Source of the DNA: Sulfuriferula multivorans | Lineage (GTDB): Bacteria; Pseudomonadota; Gammaproteobacteria; Burkholderiales; Sulfuriferulaceae | Reading direction: 5' to 3' | Assembly (NCBI RefSeq): GCF_003851125.1 | Contig: NZ_BGOW01000027.1 | Span: 33,248-97,247, forward strand | Length of the DNA stretch: 64,000 bases | Part shown: positions 55,747 to 64,000 of the stretch, one piece after another | Position numbering within the stretch: the stretch's first letter is position 1 | How the letters are laid out: every line of letters starts with the position of its first letter | Program-made: the position numbers and the translations under genes | The notes under the pieces: model-generated | What the model saw: only the letters and a program-made list of their open reading frames with translations | Databases searched by the model: none | What the model was told of the DNA's origin: nothing

Positions 55747-56535
55747 TTAAAACAGACTTTCCTGGATATACACGACATCATTCGGCTGGACCGGATCATC
55801 AAGCCGTGCTTTCAGCGACTCCAGTTTCCCGTCTGGCATCTTGCGCTTGATACGTACATTGCGCTCGGTACCACGCTGAGTGAGGCCACCTCCAGCCGAC
55901 AACGCTTGTAGCACCGTCATACCCGGTTCGAGCCTGTAAGTGCCGGGTTTTTGTACCTCGCCATAGATGTAAAACACAGGAGCACGTTCGACGTAGATAA
56001 GGTCTCCGCCAGCCAAATCATAATCCTGATTAAGAGAACCGTTCCGTACCATGTCCACAATATTGATTTTCGTTTTAGTTGTTTTACCATTTCGGGTACG
56101 AATCAGATCCACAGTATCCGCCCCCTGCGTATCAACTCCACCCGCCAGCGCCAGCATGTCTGTCAAATTGCGCTTACCTTCTATTGGGTAACGACCAGGC
56201 TGCTTGACTTGACCCAGAACGGATACCATTTGCCCCTGAAATTGCGTGACCAGGATATTCACTTGGGCCTTACGCAAAAAACCACCTGTTTGCAGACGGC
56301 TGGCTATCAGTTTTTCCGCGGCGGCCGGAGTTAAACCTCCTACTGCTACCTCACCTATCAAAGGAAATGTAATACTGCCGGATTCGCTTACTCTGGTTTC
56401 CAAGCTAAGATCGGGACTGCCGTAGACTGAAATTTTGAGCACGTCACCTGGACCCAGCGGAACGTCTGTCGCGTGAGCAAAACCCATCCATGTAATGAGC
56501 ATCAGTCCAAAAATTATCTTTATATATCTATTCAT
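55747..56535 (-). CDS. epsE: EpsE-type polysaccharide export protein (Wza-like)
   Basis: The 262-residue exported protein has a signal peptide to about residue 23 and the Poly_export domain (VPLGPGDVLKISVYGSPDLS; PLIGEVAVGGLTPAAAEKLI). Two SLBB domains follow (VSVLGQVKQPGRYPIEGKRN; FYIYGEVQKPGTYRLEPGMT). It would form the outer-membrane export channel. No lipobox Cys follows the signal peptide (HATDVPL), so unlike Wza it is probably not a lipoprotein, as in other EpsE proteins of betaproteobacteria. Confidence 0.93.
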   Translation of the reverse strand: MNRYIKIIFGLMLITWMGFAHATDVPLGPGDVLKISVYGSPDLSLETRVSESGSITFPLIGEVAVGGLTPAAAEKLIASRLQTGGFLRKAQVNILVTQFQGQMVSVLGQVKQPGRYPIEGKRNLTDMLALAGGVDTQGADTVDLIRTRNGKTTKTKINIVDMVRNGSLNQDYDLAGGDLIYVERAPVFYIYGEVQKPGTYRLEPGMTVLQALSAGGGLTQRGTERNVRIKRKMPDGKLESLKARLDDPVQPNDVVYIQESLF

Positions 56536-56587
56536 CGATTACCTCTTTCGTGAGAAATAACTGTCTGGCTCAAATTAATGATCGCAA

Positions 56588-57829
56588 TCAAAATACACTG
56601 CGCAAATTAAGCATCACACTATTGAACCTATAACTCAGCAAATCCTGGTTGGATTGGTTGACACCACGCTGTAATATCACGCCCAGATTGGTATTGCGCA
56701 GGACCGCATAACTCACGCCGGCTTGCAGGGTTGATAATTTATCTTCTCTGGCCGGTCCTGTTGACAGCACAAATCCAGGGTCGCCGGTGTAGGCAATACG
56801 ACTCTGCGCAACGTTTAAATTGAATGCCACTTTGTCTGTGGCCTTCCAGGATGCCGTTAAAGTCACGCCGCGATTCACCGAGTAGCTGGCTGTGGTATTT
56901 TCGACTACACCAATATCCCGATAAACCAGCAGCCCAAGCCCGGTTTTTTCTGTTACCTGCCAGTTGGCTGAGAGCAGACCGGTGACCCCGGAAAAATTTC
57001 GCTGAGGCACATCGGCGTAACGCCGCTGGGTGTAGTTCAAATGCCCCAGCAGCTTGATTTTTCCGCTGGGTTCCCAGGTAGCCTGGATACCGTTATCCCA
57101 CTGTTTGTAGCCATTATCAACAGGCGCCAAACCAACAATTTGACGGTTCGGATACCGGCCGTCACTCATCTGGCTGGTCAGTTCGAGCAGACTTCCTTTT
57201 CTGGTTTGATACTGCAGGCCGGTGTTGTATGTATTGACCGTTGAATCCAGCGTATTCTGGCTGGCCAGACTGTTGGTCGAATCGCTCTTTTCCACCCCGA
57301 ATTTCAATTTCCATGGCGCGCCCAGTTCGATGCCGCCGTGAAAAAAGGCCCGCTTCAGCGTAATCAGGTTATTGATCGGCTGCTGAATATTCACAAAACT
57401 GCCTTGAGCCGTTTTTTCGCTGACCCCTACGTCACCACTCAGTGCACTGCCAATCAGCCAATCCCATTGCAGCATAGTGTCGCGTCCGTCAAAATTCAGT
57501 ACTTTGTATTTATTGAAACGCGTCCGGTTAACCTCGGCCTTGGCTTTGATCAGCTGGCGGCTGATATGCCAGTTCACTTTTGCCCCTGCAGTAAACTGGA
57601 AATAGGACTCTGCCATGTTGCTTGTGCCCAGTCTGGCCATTGCAGCCTGATCGTTTTGCAGACGAAAAAAGTTGCTGTCGTAGTTGTATGAACCCGACAC
57701 AAACGGACTGAAAAAGTCGTCAGGGTCTGCATTGGCTGTCGTCGAAATCATCGTAAGCACCATCAACAAAAAAAGATTTCCTGCAACGCCCAGCAGGCGC
57801 AGCTCAGTTGCGTTTATAAACATCTTCAT
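56588..57829 (-). CDS. epsL: EpsL-type outer-membrane beta-barrel protein
   Basis: The 413-residue protein has a signal peptide (LLGVAGNLFLLMVLTMISTTANA). The mature part begins DPDDFFSPFVSGSYNYDSNF. Many alternating aromatic/polar strands follow and the end is YRFNSVMLNLRSVF. This matches the EpsL (BBP2-like beta-barrel) proteins coded with epsE/F/G. It may help pass the polysaccharide through the outer membrane. Its start overlaps the end of the manC-type gene by 26 bases. 57823 is another possible start. Confidence 0.87.
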   Translation of the reverse strand: MKMFINATELRLLGVAGNLFLLMVLTMISTTANADPDDFFSPFVSGSYNYDSNFFRLQNDQAAMARLGTSNMAESYFQFTAGAKVNWHISRQLIKAKAEVNRTRFNKYKVLNFDGRDTMLQWDWLIGSALSGDVGVSEKTAQGSFVNIQQPINNLITLKRAFFHGGIELGAPWKLKFGVEKSDSTNSLASQNTLDSTVNTYNTGLQYQTRKGSLLELTSQMSDGRYPNRQIVGLAPVDNGYKQWDNGIQATWEPSGKIKLLGHLNYTQRRYADVPQRNFSGVTGLLSANWQVTEKTGLGLLVYRDIGVVENTTASYSVNRGVTLTASWKATDKVAFNLNVAQSRIAYTGDPGFVLSTGPAREDKLSTLQAGVSYAVLRNTNLGVILQRGVNQSNQDLLSYRFNSVMLNLRSVF

Positions 57830-59231
57830 AGCGCACAATATCGTCTTCACCCAGGTAGGCGCCTGACTGGACTTCGATCAGATGCAAGGGAATCTTGCCG
57901 GGGTTTTCCAGGCGATGTTTACTGCCCAGCGGAATATAGGTGGACTGATTTTCACTGAGCATGATTTCATCTTCGCCGCGTACCACTTTCGCGGTACCCG
58001 AGACCACGATCCAGTGTTCCGCACGGTGGTGATGCATTTGCAGCGATAGCTTCTCATCGGGCTTGACCATGATGCGTTTGACCTGAAAGCGGTCACCGGC
58101 ATCGATGCCCTCGTACCAGCCCCAGGGACGATGAACACGGCTGTGATAGAGGTGTTCGCAACGCTTGTCGGTCTTGAGTTTGTCAACGACCTTTTTGACG
58201 TCCTGCACCCGGCTCTTGTGCGCTACCAGTACTGCGTCGGCAGTTTCCACGATCACCAGATCATCCACGCCCAATGCCACCACCAGACGCGATTCCGCGC
58301 GTACCAGATTGTTACCTGCGCCTTCCAGCAAAACGTCGCCACGCGTTACGTTACCTGCTGCGTCCTTGCTGCCTACTTCCCACAGCGCATCCCAGGCTCC
58401 GATATCGTTCCAGCCGATATCGGCAGGAACGACTGCAGCCTTTTTGGTGTGTTCCATCACCGCGTAATCGACCGATTCAGAAGGACAGGCAGCGAAGGTA
58501 ATTGGATCGAGACGGATGAAATCGAGATCGCTTTTGGCTGCTGTCACGGCGGCTTCGCAGGCAGTGAGGATTTCCGGACGATACTGGCGCAGCTCTGCCA
58601 GAAAATCCTTGGCACGGAACAGGAACATGCCGCTGTTCCAGTAGTATTCACCACTATCCAGATAGGACTGGGCGGTAGCCAGGTCTGGCTTTTCCACAAA
58701 AGCCTGCACACGATAGCTGCCATCCACGTCCGTCAAGGCTTCCCCTTTACGGATATAGCCGTAGCCGGTTTCCGGCGTCCGGGCGACGATGCCAAAGGTA
58801 ACCAGAAGTCCTTTTTCTGCCAGCCTCGTAGCTTGGAGCACTGCGCGATGAAACGCTGCCTGGTCGCGAATCAAATGGTCGGCAGGCAATACCAGCATCA
58901 TGCCTTCAGGTTCCCTGCTGAACACTTCCAGAGCAGCAATCGCTACCGCTGGCGCAGTATTACGGCCTACAGGTTCGAGAAAAATTGCACTGGGCTGAAT
59001 CTGTAGCGCACGTAATTGCTCAGCGATCATGAAACGGTGTTCATCGTTGCAGATGACCAGCGGTGGCGCTGTATCTGGCAGGCTCGTCACACGGCTGACG
59101 GTTTCCTGAAATAAAGTGCGTTCGGAGAGCAAGGGCAAAAGCTGCTTGGGTAGCGCAGCACGGGACAGCGGCCACAAGCGCGTACCGGAGCCACCGGACA
59201 AAATAATTGGATAGAAAGCTTTGTGCATCAT
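57804..59231 (-). CDS. manC: Mannose-1-phosphate guanylyltransferase / mannose-6-phosphate isomerase
   Basis: The 475-residue bifunctional enzyme makes GDP-mannose. The N-terminal nucleotidyltransferase has YPIILSGGSGTRLWPLSR and FVEKPDLATAQSYLDSG. The C-terminal type II PMI cupin (about 350-475) holds GDRFQVKRIMVKPDEKLSLQ and HHHRAEHWIVVSG, whose histidines bind the metal. GDP-mannose (or a product such as GDP-fucose, though no gmd is seen) is thus a probable donor for the locus. It starts 34 bases after rmlA. Confidence 0.95.
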   Translation of the reverse strand: MMHKAFYPIILSGGSGTRLWPLSRAALPKQLLPLLSERTLFQETVSRVTSLPDTAPPLVICNDEHRFMIAEQLRALQIQPSAIFLEPVGRNTAPAVAIAALEVFSREPEGMMLVLPADHLIRDQAAFHRAVLQATRLAEKGLLVTFGIVARTPETGYGYIRKGEALTDVDGSYRVQAFVEKPDLATAQSYLDSGEYYWNSGMFLFRAKDFLAELRQYRPEILTACEAAVTAAKSDLDFIRLDPITFAACPSESVDYAVMEHTKKAAVVPADIGWNDIGAWDALWEVGSKDAAGNVTRGDVLLEGAGNNLVRAESRLVVALGVDDLVIVETADAVLVAHKSRVQDVKKVVDKLKTDKRCEHLYHSRVHRPWGWYEGIDAGDRFQVKRIMVKPDEKLSLQMHHHRAEHWIVVSGTAKVVRGEDEIMLSENQSTYIPLGSKHRLENPGKIPLHLIEVQSGAYLGEDDIVRYEDVYKRN

Positions 59232-59265
59232 TGATTCCCTGAAATTTTTACTGATCCAGTCATGA

Positions 59266-60147
59266 CTAAAAAATCCGTTCCTTCAGTAAATCCTGCAGAT
59301 AGCGGCCATAACCGTTTTTATTTAGTGGTTGCGCCAGTCTTTCCAGTTGCGCAGCATCGATAAAACCCTGGCGATAGGCGATTTCTTCCGGACAGGCGAT
59401 TTTCAGACCCTGGCGTTTTTCTATGGTTTCGATAAACAGGGAAGCTTCCAGGAGCGACTCATGCGTCCCGGTATCCAGCCAGGCGTGACCGCGCCCCATC
59501 ACCTGTACATCCAATTCACCCCAAGCCAGGTATTGACTGTTCACATCGGTGATTTCCAGCTCGCCGCGCGGCGATGGCTTGAGCGCCTTGGCTACCTCCA
59601 CTACACGATCGTCATAAAAGTAGAGACCGGTAACGGCGTAGCGGGATTTAGGCTGGGACGGCTTTTCTTCCAGGCTGATCGCATGGCCCGCAGAGTCGAA
59701 TTCGACCACACCATAACGCTCGGGATCTTTCACCGGGTAAGCAAAAACGGTAGCGCCTTGCACTTTGCCATCGGCTAAACTGAGCCCGGCTGGCAGGTCA
59801 TGGCCGTAAAAAATATTGTCGCCCAATACCAGCGCGCTGGGCGCTCCGTCGAGAAAGGATGCACCGATGATAAAGGCCTGTGCCAGCCCATCCGGAGATG
59901 CCTGTACGGCGTAACGCAGATTCAATCCCCATTGGCTGCCGTCCCCCAGCAAGTGTTCGAAACGCGGCGTATCCTGTGGTGTGGAAATAAGCAGAATATC
60001 CCGGATCCCAGACAGCATGAGCGTGGATAAAGGGTAATACACCATGGGCTTGTCATACACCGGCAGCAACTGCTTGGAGACCGCATGAGTGACCGGATAA
60101 AGTCGAGTGCCGGAACCGCCGGCAAGAATAATTCCTTTGCGTGTCAT
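59266..60147 (-). CDS. rmlA: Glucose-1-phosphate thymidylyltransferase
   Basis: The 293-residue enzyme makes dTDP-glucose. The motif [17 protein letters not shown] is the nucleotidyl-transfer signature, and [28 protein letters not shown] and [16 protein letters not shown] follow as in RmlA. It overlaps rmlB by 4 bases. rmlC and rmlD are not in the window, so dTDP-4-keto-6-deoxyglucose could go to rhamnose by genes elsewhere or to another dTDP-sugar. Confidence 0.97.
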   Translation of the reverse strand: MTRKGIILAGGSGTRLYPVTHAVSKQLLPVYDKPMVYYPLSTLMLSGIRDILLISTPQDTPRFEHLLGDGSQWGLNLRYAVQASPDGLAQAFIIGASFLDGAPSALVLGDNIFYGHDLPAGLSLADGKVQGATVFAYPVKDPERYGVVEFDSAGHAISLEEKPSQPKSRYAVTGLYFYDDRVVEVAKALKPSPRGELEITDVNSQYLAWGELDVQVMGRGHAWLDTGTHESLLEASLFIETIEKRQGLKIACPEEIAYRQGFIDAAQLERLAQPLNKNGYGRYLQDLLKERIF

Positions 60148-61214
60148 GCCATCGCCCGTTCGTTATAGTTGGTTTCCATCCACTGCCGATAGTCGCCACT
60201 CTGCACGTTTGCCACCCAGTGCTGGTTATCCAGGTACCAGGCTACCGTCTTGCGCATGCCGCTCTCGAAAGTCTCTCGCGGAGACCAGCCCAGTTCCCGC
60301 TCAATCTTGCCGGCATCTATGGCGTAACGTTGATCATGGCCGGGACGGTCTGCCACGAAAGTGATGAGTTGTTCATGCGGCACCACTGGAGACCCGGTAC
60401 TCATCTCGTCGAGCAAAGTGCAGATGGTCTTGACTACCTGCAGATTGGTTTTCTCGTTACATCCACCAATATTGTAGGTTTCTCCTGTTTTCCCGCGTTC
60501 CAGCACAGCCCGAATGGCCGCGCAATGGTCGGACACATAAAGCCAGTCGCGCACATTGCTGCCGTCTCCGTATATCGGTAGCGGCTTGCCGGCCAGGGCG
60601 TTATGAATCACCAGGGGAATGAGTTTTTCCGGGAACTGGTAAGGCCCGTAATTATTGGAACAATTGGTGGTCAGAACCGGCAGACCATAGGTGTGGTGAT
60701 AGGCACGTACCAGATGATCCGAAGCTGCCTTGGATGCAGAATACGGGCTGTTGGGTGCGTAAGCCGTGGTTTCGCTGAAAGCCGGATCAGAGGCACCGAG
60801 TGAACCGTATACTTCGTCGGTGGAGACATGCAGAAAACGGAAAGCCGTCTTGTTTGCTCCATTCAGTCCGTTCCAGTAGGAACGCACCGCCTCCAGCAGA
60901 TGGAAACTGCCCAGCACATTGGTCTCGATGAATTCTGCCGGGCCAAGGATGGAGCGATCCACATGACTTTCCGCTGCGAAGTTAACCACCGCACGCGGTT
61001 GATAGTCTTGCAGCAGTTGACGCAACAATTCCGTATCGCCTATGTCGCCCTGGACAAACTGGTGACGCTCGTCCCCCTCCAGACTGGCCAGATTGGCGCG
61101 ATTGCCCGCATAGGTCAGCTTGTCCAGATTGATCAGGGCTTCGCCGGATTGATTCAGCCAGTCAAGTATAAAGTTAGCGCCTATGAAACCTGCTCCGCCT
61201 GTGACTAATATCAT
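60144..61214 (-). CDS. rmlB: dTDP-glucose 4,6-dehydratase
   Basis: The 356-residue SDR enzyme starts [20 protein letters not shown]. It has the catalytic DEVYGSLG segment, [20 protein letters not shown] with the Tyr/Lys pair, and [21 protein letters not shown] start at 61214 since the upstream residues of the longer frame do not fit. It is the second step of dTDP-deoxysugar synthesis and is coupled to rmlA. Confidence 0.97.
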   Translation of the reverse strand: MILVTGGAGFIGANFILDWLNQSGEALINLDKLTYAGNRANLASLEGDERHQFVQGDIGDTELLRQLLQDYQPRAVVNFAAESHVDRSILGPAEFIETNVLGSFHLLEAVRSYWNGLNGANKTAFRFLHVSTDEVYGSLGASDPAFSETTAYAPNSPYSASKAASDHLVRAYHHTYGLPVLTTNCSNNYGPYQFPEKLIPLVIHNALAGKPLPIYGDGSNVRDWLYVSDHCAAIRAVLERGKTGETYNIGGCNEKTNLQVVKTICTLLDEMSTGSPVVPHEQLITFVADRPGHDQRYAIDAGKIERELGWSPRETFESGMRKTVAWYLDNQHWVANVQSGDYRQWMETNYNERAMA

Positions 61215-61281
61215 TTTCTGCCTCTTTATTATTTGATTCGCCACTTTGTCAAAAACTGATTTGAAGTTCCACCCACGCTGT

Positions 61282-61623
61282 TCATTGAATGACCGGCAGG
61301 CGTTTCTTGCCGCCATGCCAGAGACGCAAACTAACCAGCCCAAGGATCGCTACAAGCACGGTCCAGATATCCACATCCGGCACGGCAGAGACGCTTGATC
61401 TATCCTGTATCGCCGCATCCGTCTCGGTGCTGGTAAAATTTGTATATGAGGGGGTTCGATATGAAACTGCCACCACCTCAGGCCGGTGATTCCTGTCGAA
61501 GTTTGTCACATTTGTCGTCGCCGCCAGTGGACTGGAAGCAGCGGTATCGCTTGATAGCGAGCCGGCAAAAGCAGTCATTAGCAAGGCAACGATTCCGATA
61601 AATCTATGTATTTTCAAGCGCAT
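61282..61623 (-). CDS. Small exported protein with PEP-CTERM-like C-terminus
   Basis: The 113-residue protein has a signal peptide ([20 protein letters not shown]), a short Thr/Ser/Asn-rich middle and a C-terminal triad: VPDVD, then a hydrophobic helix ([16 protein letters not shown]), then a basic end (GGKKR). This is the layout of exosortase sorting signals, with VPDV in place of the classical VPEP. No exosortase gene is in the window. The eps locus is of the kind often linked to exosortase systems. The PEP-CTERM call is by pattern only; a simple C-terminal anchor is the alternative. Confidence 0.6.
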   Translation of the reverse strand: MRLKIHRFIGIVALLMTAFAGSLSSDTAASSPLAATTNVTNFDRNHRPEVVAVSYRTPSYTNFTSTETDAAIQDRSSVSAVPDVDIWTVLVAILGLVSLRLWHGGKKRLPVIQ

Positions 61624-61713
61624 AAAAAATCCATTTCCTGTAAAGGTTTATTTCAAATAAAGCATTTTTCAGGCCAACGTCTGAGGCAAAGAACTGTTGC
61701 CGGCATAGCCTGA

Positions 61714-63108
61714 TCAGTACGCCTGGGCATCTTTCAGCACCAGCTTCAGGGTTCTAAAAATAATGGTCAGATCAAGCCACAACGACCAGCTTTTCAAGTA
61801 GGCAATGTCGTAGATCACCCGCCCTTCCATCTTGTCTATCGTGTCAGTCTCGCCTCGATAACCATTGATTTGAGCCCAGCCGGTAATGCCGGGCTTGACC
61901 TTGTGCCGCCACATATAACCGTGAATCAGTTTGCGGTAATGCTCGTTGTGAGCGACTGCGTGCGGCCGTGGCCCTACAATACTCATCGAACCCTGCAACA
62001 CATTGAGAAATTGCGGCAATTCATCCAGTGAAGTCCTGCGCAAAATGGCACCAATCCGGGTCACTCGTGCATCATTTTGGGTCGCCTGTGTGACAACCTC
62101 GCTGTCCTCGCACACGCACATTGACCGAAATTTGTAGACCATGATTTCTTCACCATCTACTCCGTAGCGATGCTGTTTGAATATCACCGGCCCCTTTGAA
62201 GTTGCCTTCACCAGTGCCGCGATAATGAGCATCAGCGGTGCTATTGCACATAAAATCAGACTGGCTGCCACGATGTCGAAAGCGCGTTTATGGACTGCAT
62301 TAATGCCGGTCAACGGCGTCTCGAATACCGAGATGACCGGAATACCATTGACGTTATCCAGGCGCGCCTGAACCAGATCGAACATGAATACATCAGGCAC
62401 GAAATAGATCGATGCGGTGGTATCCCGAAGTGAATTGACCAGGTCGATCACACGCGGATGATTGAGGATTGGCAAGGTAATGTAGACCAGATCAATTTCA
62501 TGCTGTGCAACATAATTCGCAACATCATCAATACCGCCGAACACAACATTTTTGAGTTCGCTCTCGCAACGCTCACCGGTCCGATCATCGAAAAAAGCTT
62601 CAACCTTGGTCATCAGGCTGCGCTGCTGATAGATCCTGTCAGCGAGCTTGTGACCCAATTCATTTGCACCAACAATTACCGAGCGTCGAACAGTGCTGCC
62701 GTTACTGCGCAATACCTCGAGATAGGTGCGCACGAGCGAATGTCCAAGAAACAGTAACACCGGCGTAATCAGGCTCCACAACAGCAAAACCCGTGGATTG
62801 TAGTCATCGACAATCCCGCTGAATGACCCTATTGCAGCCAATATGACCAGAACAAGTGCCCAGGCAAGCAGCAGATTTCTGCCATGAGTAAAACTACCGG
62901 TACCGCGCAAGCTGCGCTCTTCAAAAAATTCGAATCCATCAAACACTTGTGATGTAACGAGGAATGCCAATATTCCCAGCAACAGGTACAGGCCATCGAA
63001 TTTCTGCTGTTCCACCAGCACAGCAATAATTAAAGAAAAGAAAATAACCAGGGGGTTGACCAGGCGTTTAGCCAAACTCAAGACTGGATGTTCATAGCCA
63101 CCAAACAT
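61714..63108 (-). CDS. Undecaprenyl-phosphate glucose phosphotransferase (polyprenyl glycosylphosphotransferase)
   Basis: The 464-residue membrane protein has four N-terminal helices, a CoA-binding-like domain ([20 protein letters not shown]), a fifth helix ([20 protein letters not shown]) and the bacterial sugar transferase domain. The latter carries [39 protein letters not shown] and [17 protein letters not shown]. It starts repeat-unit synthesis by putting hexose-1-phosphate on undecaprenyl phosphate, as WcaJ/EpsB do. GAGGG precedes the ATG at 63108; the GTG at 63120 has no such site. It is the first gene of the minus-strand locus. Confidence 0.94.
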   Translation of the reverse strand: MFGGYEHPVLSLAKRLVNPLVIFFSLIIAVLVEQQKFDGLYLLLGILAFLVTSQVFDGFEFFEERSLRGTGSFTHGRNLLLAWALVLVILAAIGSFSGIVDDYNPRVLLLWSLITPVLLFLGHSLVRTYLEVLRSNGSTVRRSVIVGANELGHKLADRIYQQRSLMTKVEAFFDDRTGERCESELKNVVFGGIDDVANYVAQHEIDLVYITLPILNHPRVIDLVNSLRDTTASIYFVPDVFMFDLVQARLDNVNGIPVISVFETPLTGINAVHKRAFDIVAASLILCAIAPLMLIIAALVKATSKGPVIFKQHRYGVDGEEIMVYKFRSMCVCEDSEVVTQATQNDARVTRIGAILRRTSLDELPQFLNVLQGSMSIVGPRPHAVAHNEHYRKLIHGYMWRHKVKPGITGWAQINGYRGETDTIDKMEGRVIYDIAYLKSWSLWLDLTIIFRTLKLVLKDAQAY

Positions 63109-63492
63109 TCGGACCCTCACATTTATATTGTTGTATCAACCAGCATGCCTGCCCGAAAACCAAAAAAAATTCCGGGAATTTCACGCTAATTTTTCCGGCT
63201 GCCCCGGAATGAGAAAGTACCTATGACTACGAGGCCAAGTAGTGGCCTTAATTAACAGCGTTCGAAAGACCGTGAGGATATAGCGATGCTTTCTCAGGGT
63301 ATGTGCGTTGGAGCACACAGAAAATTAAGAACTGGAGCGCCTGCGTCTGCTACAACTGCAAATCAGCCTGGGAAAACTTAAAACTTCGCCTGCCCAGCTT
63401 CAATAAGCAAGAATCATGCAGCAAACACAGCCCTCTTCACTTCGCCCATTCAATAGGCAGTTCTGGCTCCAGTATGCGTCGACCACGTTGCA
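63109..63492. other. Intergenic region upstream of the polysaccharide locus
   Basis: No gene is seen in these 384 bases. They should hold the promoter of the eps locus. A perfect hairpin AGGCCA-agtag-TGGCCT lies at 63232-63248 without a T-run, possibly the end of the Gly-rich gene transcript. A Crp-like palindrome lies at 63302-63317. Confidence 0.5.
63302..63317. promoter_or_regulatory. Candidate Crp-type site upstream of the eps locus (site 4)
   Basis: TGTGCGTTGGAGCACA has perfect 5-bp arms TGTGC and GCACA with a 6-base centre, the exact geometry of a Crp site. Its left arm ATGTGCG matches sites 1 and 2. It lies 194 bases upstream of the first gene of the eps locus. A link to the two Crp-like proteins is inference. 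Confidence 0.45.
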
Positions 63493-63891
63493 CTATTGTT
63501 GCGCTTTGCCTTTGGCCGTTGATTTCCCTTTGTGATGGGATTTCACGGAATGCTTAGTTTTGGCTCCGGCTTCTGTGGCTTGCTCATGCTCGCTGCCCAT
63601 TCCGCCCATGCGTTCGTGAGCCCGCTCCATACCTTTGGTTGCTTCGGGAGACGTTTGGGAATTTTGATTGGCGCTGCCTTCCGTACTCATGTGGCTTGAG
63701 CCATCCGTGTTCGCGTCGACCGATCCCGCTGCGTTAGCGCCTGCTGCCGCAGGTGCCTCCATACCAGCATTGCCGCCTGCGCCTGCGCCAACATTTGCAC
63801 CCAGCCCGGCACCTACGCCCACGGCGGATGCGCTACCGGCTACAGCAAAGATGGCGGCGCCACTTAACAGATTACAAAATAATTTTTTCAT
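63493..63891 (-). CDS. Gly/Ala-rich secreted protein
   Basis: The 132-residue protein has a signal peptide (LLSGAAIFAVAGSASA), then a Gly/Ala-rich stretch (VGAGLGANVGAGAGGNAGME), an Asn/Ser/Thr part and a Lys/His-rich tail (HSVKSHHKGKSTAKGKAQQ). I do not recognise a family. The composition suggests a disordered periplasmic or surface protein. I start at the ATG 63891 (MKKLFCNLL), as upstream residues do not fit a signal peptide. The remaining bases to 64000 hold no gene I can support. Confidence 0.7.
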   Translation of the reverse strand: MKKLFCNLLSGAAIFAVAGSASAVGVGAGLGANVGAGAGGNAGMEAPAAAGANAAGSVDANTDGSSHMSTEGSANQNSQTSPEATKGMERAHERMGGMGSEHEQATEAGAKTKHSVKSHHKGKSTAKGKAQQ

Positions 63892-64000
63892 GGTGAGGGG
63901 ATTCTGCTTAGATAGTGTCGTCACGAGATAGCGAGCCAAAGCACCAAGCAGCGTATGCGGACTGCGGCCAGGAATGAGGAAGCGTTTTTAACGTAGCGCG

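Noticed and set aside
56588..57850. GTG start at 57850 for the EpsL-type gene
   Set aside because: It would add residues not needed for the signal peptide and enlarge the overlap with the manC-type gene; the ATG at 57829 is simpler.
1..64000. tRNA/rRNA genes, CRISPR arrays, transposases, prophage or replication origin
   Set aside because: None could be recognised by eye on either strand. A tRNA or Rfam search would be needed to exclude small RNA genes firmly.

Overview
The window reads as a chromosomal segment of a betaproteobacterium, most likely of the Nitrosomonadales/Gallionellales side. The support is gene order. The minus-strand run leuC - entericidin - leuD - leuB - asd - usg-like - fimV - truA - trpF - trpB - trpA - accD - folC - dedD-like is a typical betaproteobacterial housekeeping cluster. 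The epsE/F/G/L-type polysaccharide genes resemble those of Methylobacillus-like bacteria. Genus and species cannot be fixed from the sequence alone. I see no tRNA, rRNA, CRISPR array, transposase or phage gene.

Region 1 (1-16.7 kb, all minus strand) is biosynthetic. It holds leucine (leuC, leuD, leuB), aspartate-family (asd plus a Cys-less paralogue), tryptophan (trpF, trpB, trpA), fatty acid (accD) and folate (folC) genes, tRNA pseudouridylation (truA) and the polar landmark protein FimV. A 42-residue entericidin-type lipoprotein gene lies between leuC and leuD, and a PaiB-type flavin-binding protein gene separates trpB from trpA.

Region 2 (16.9-27.9 kb) is bounded by two paralogous Crp/Fnr-type regulators, crp-like 1 (minus) and crp-like 2 (plus). 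Between them, mostly on the plus strand, is a series of small envelope/stress proteins: glycine-zipper lipoprotein, CsbD-like, a Cys-repeat periplasmic protein, lmo0937-like, entericidin and DUF883/YqjD-like. Also here are a probable TsdB/TsdA-type cytochrome pair (thiosulfate/tetrathionate chemistry), a cardiolipin-synthase-like gene broken by one in-frame stop, and an AI-2E family transporter. A 16-bp palindrome with Crp-site geometry occurs identically in front of two lipoprotein genes, and related versions occur at 27964 and 63302. I propose these as operators of the two regulators.

Region 3 (28.2-33.9 kb, plus) is a signalling cassette. A six-PAS hybrid histidine kinase, in which one PAS module occurs three times almost unchanged, is followed by a REC-GGDEF diguanylate cyclase and a REC-PAS protein whose receiver domains are near copies of each other.

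Region 4 (33.9-63.1 kb, minus) is a large Wzx/Wzy-type exopolysaccharide locus. Transcribed from high to low coordinates it holds a polyprenyl-phosphate hexose-1-phosphate transferase, a small PEP-CTERM-like protein, rmlB, rmlA, a manC-type gene, epsL, epsE, epsF, epsG, an acyltransferase, the flippase, eight intact glycosyltransferases, a sulfotransferase, a serine-acetyltransferase-like protein, a Wzy-like polymerase, a DUF4838 secreted protein and galE. Two glycosyltransferase remnants and an AT-rich sulfotransferase gene mark where the locus has been remodelled. No exosortase and no rmlC/rmlD are seen in the window. A Gly-rich secreted protein gene closes the window.
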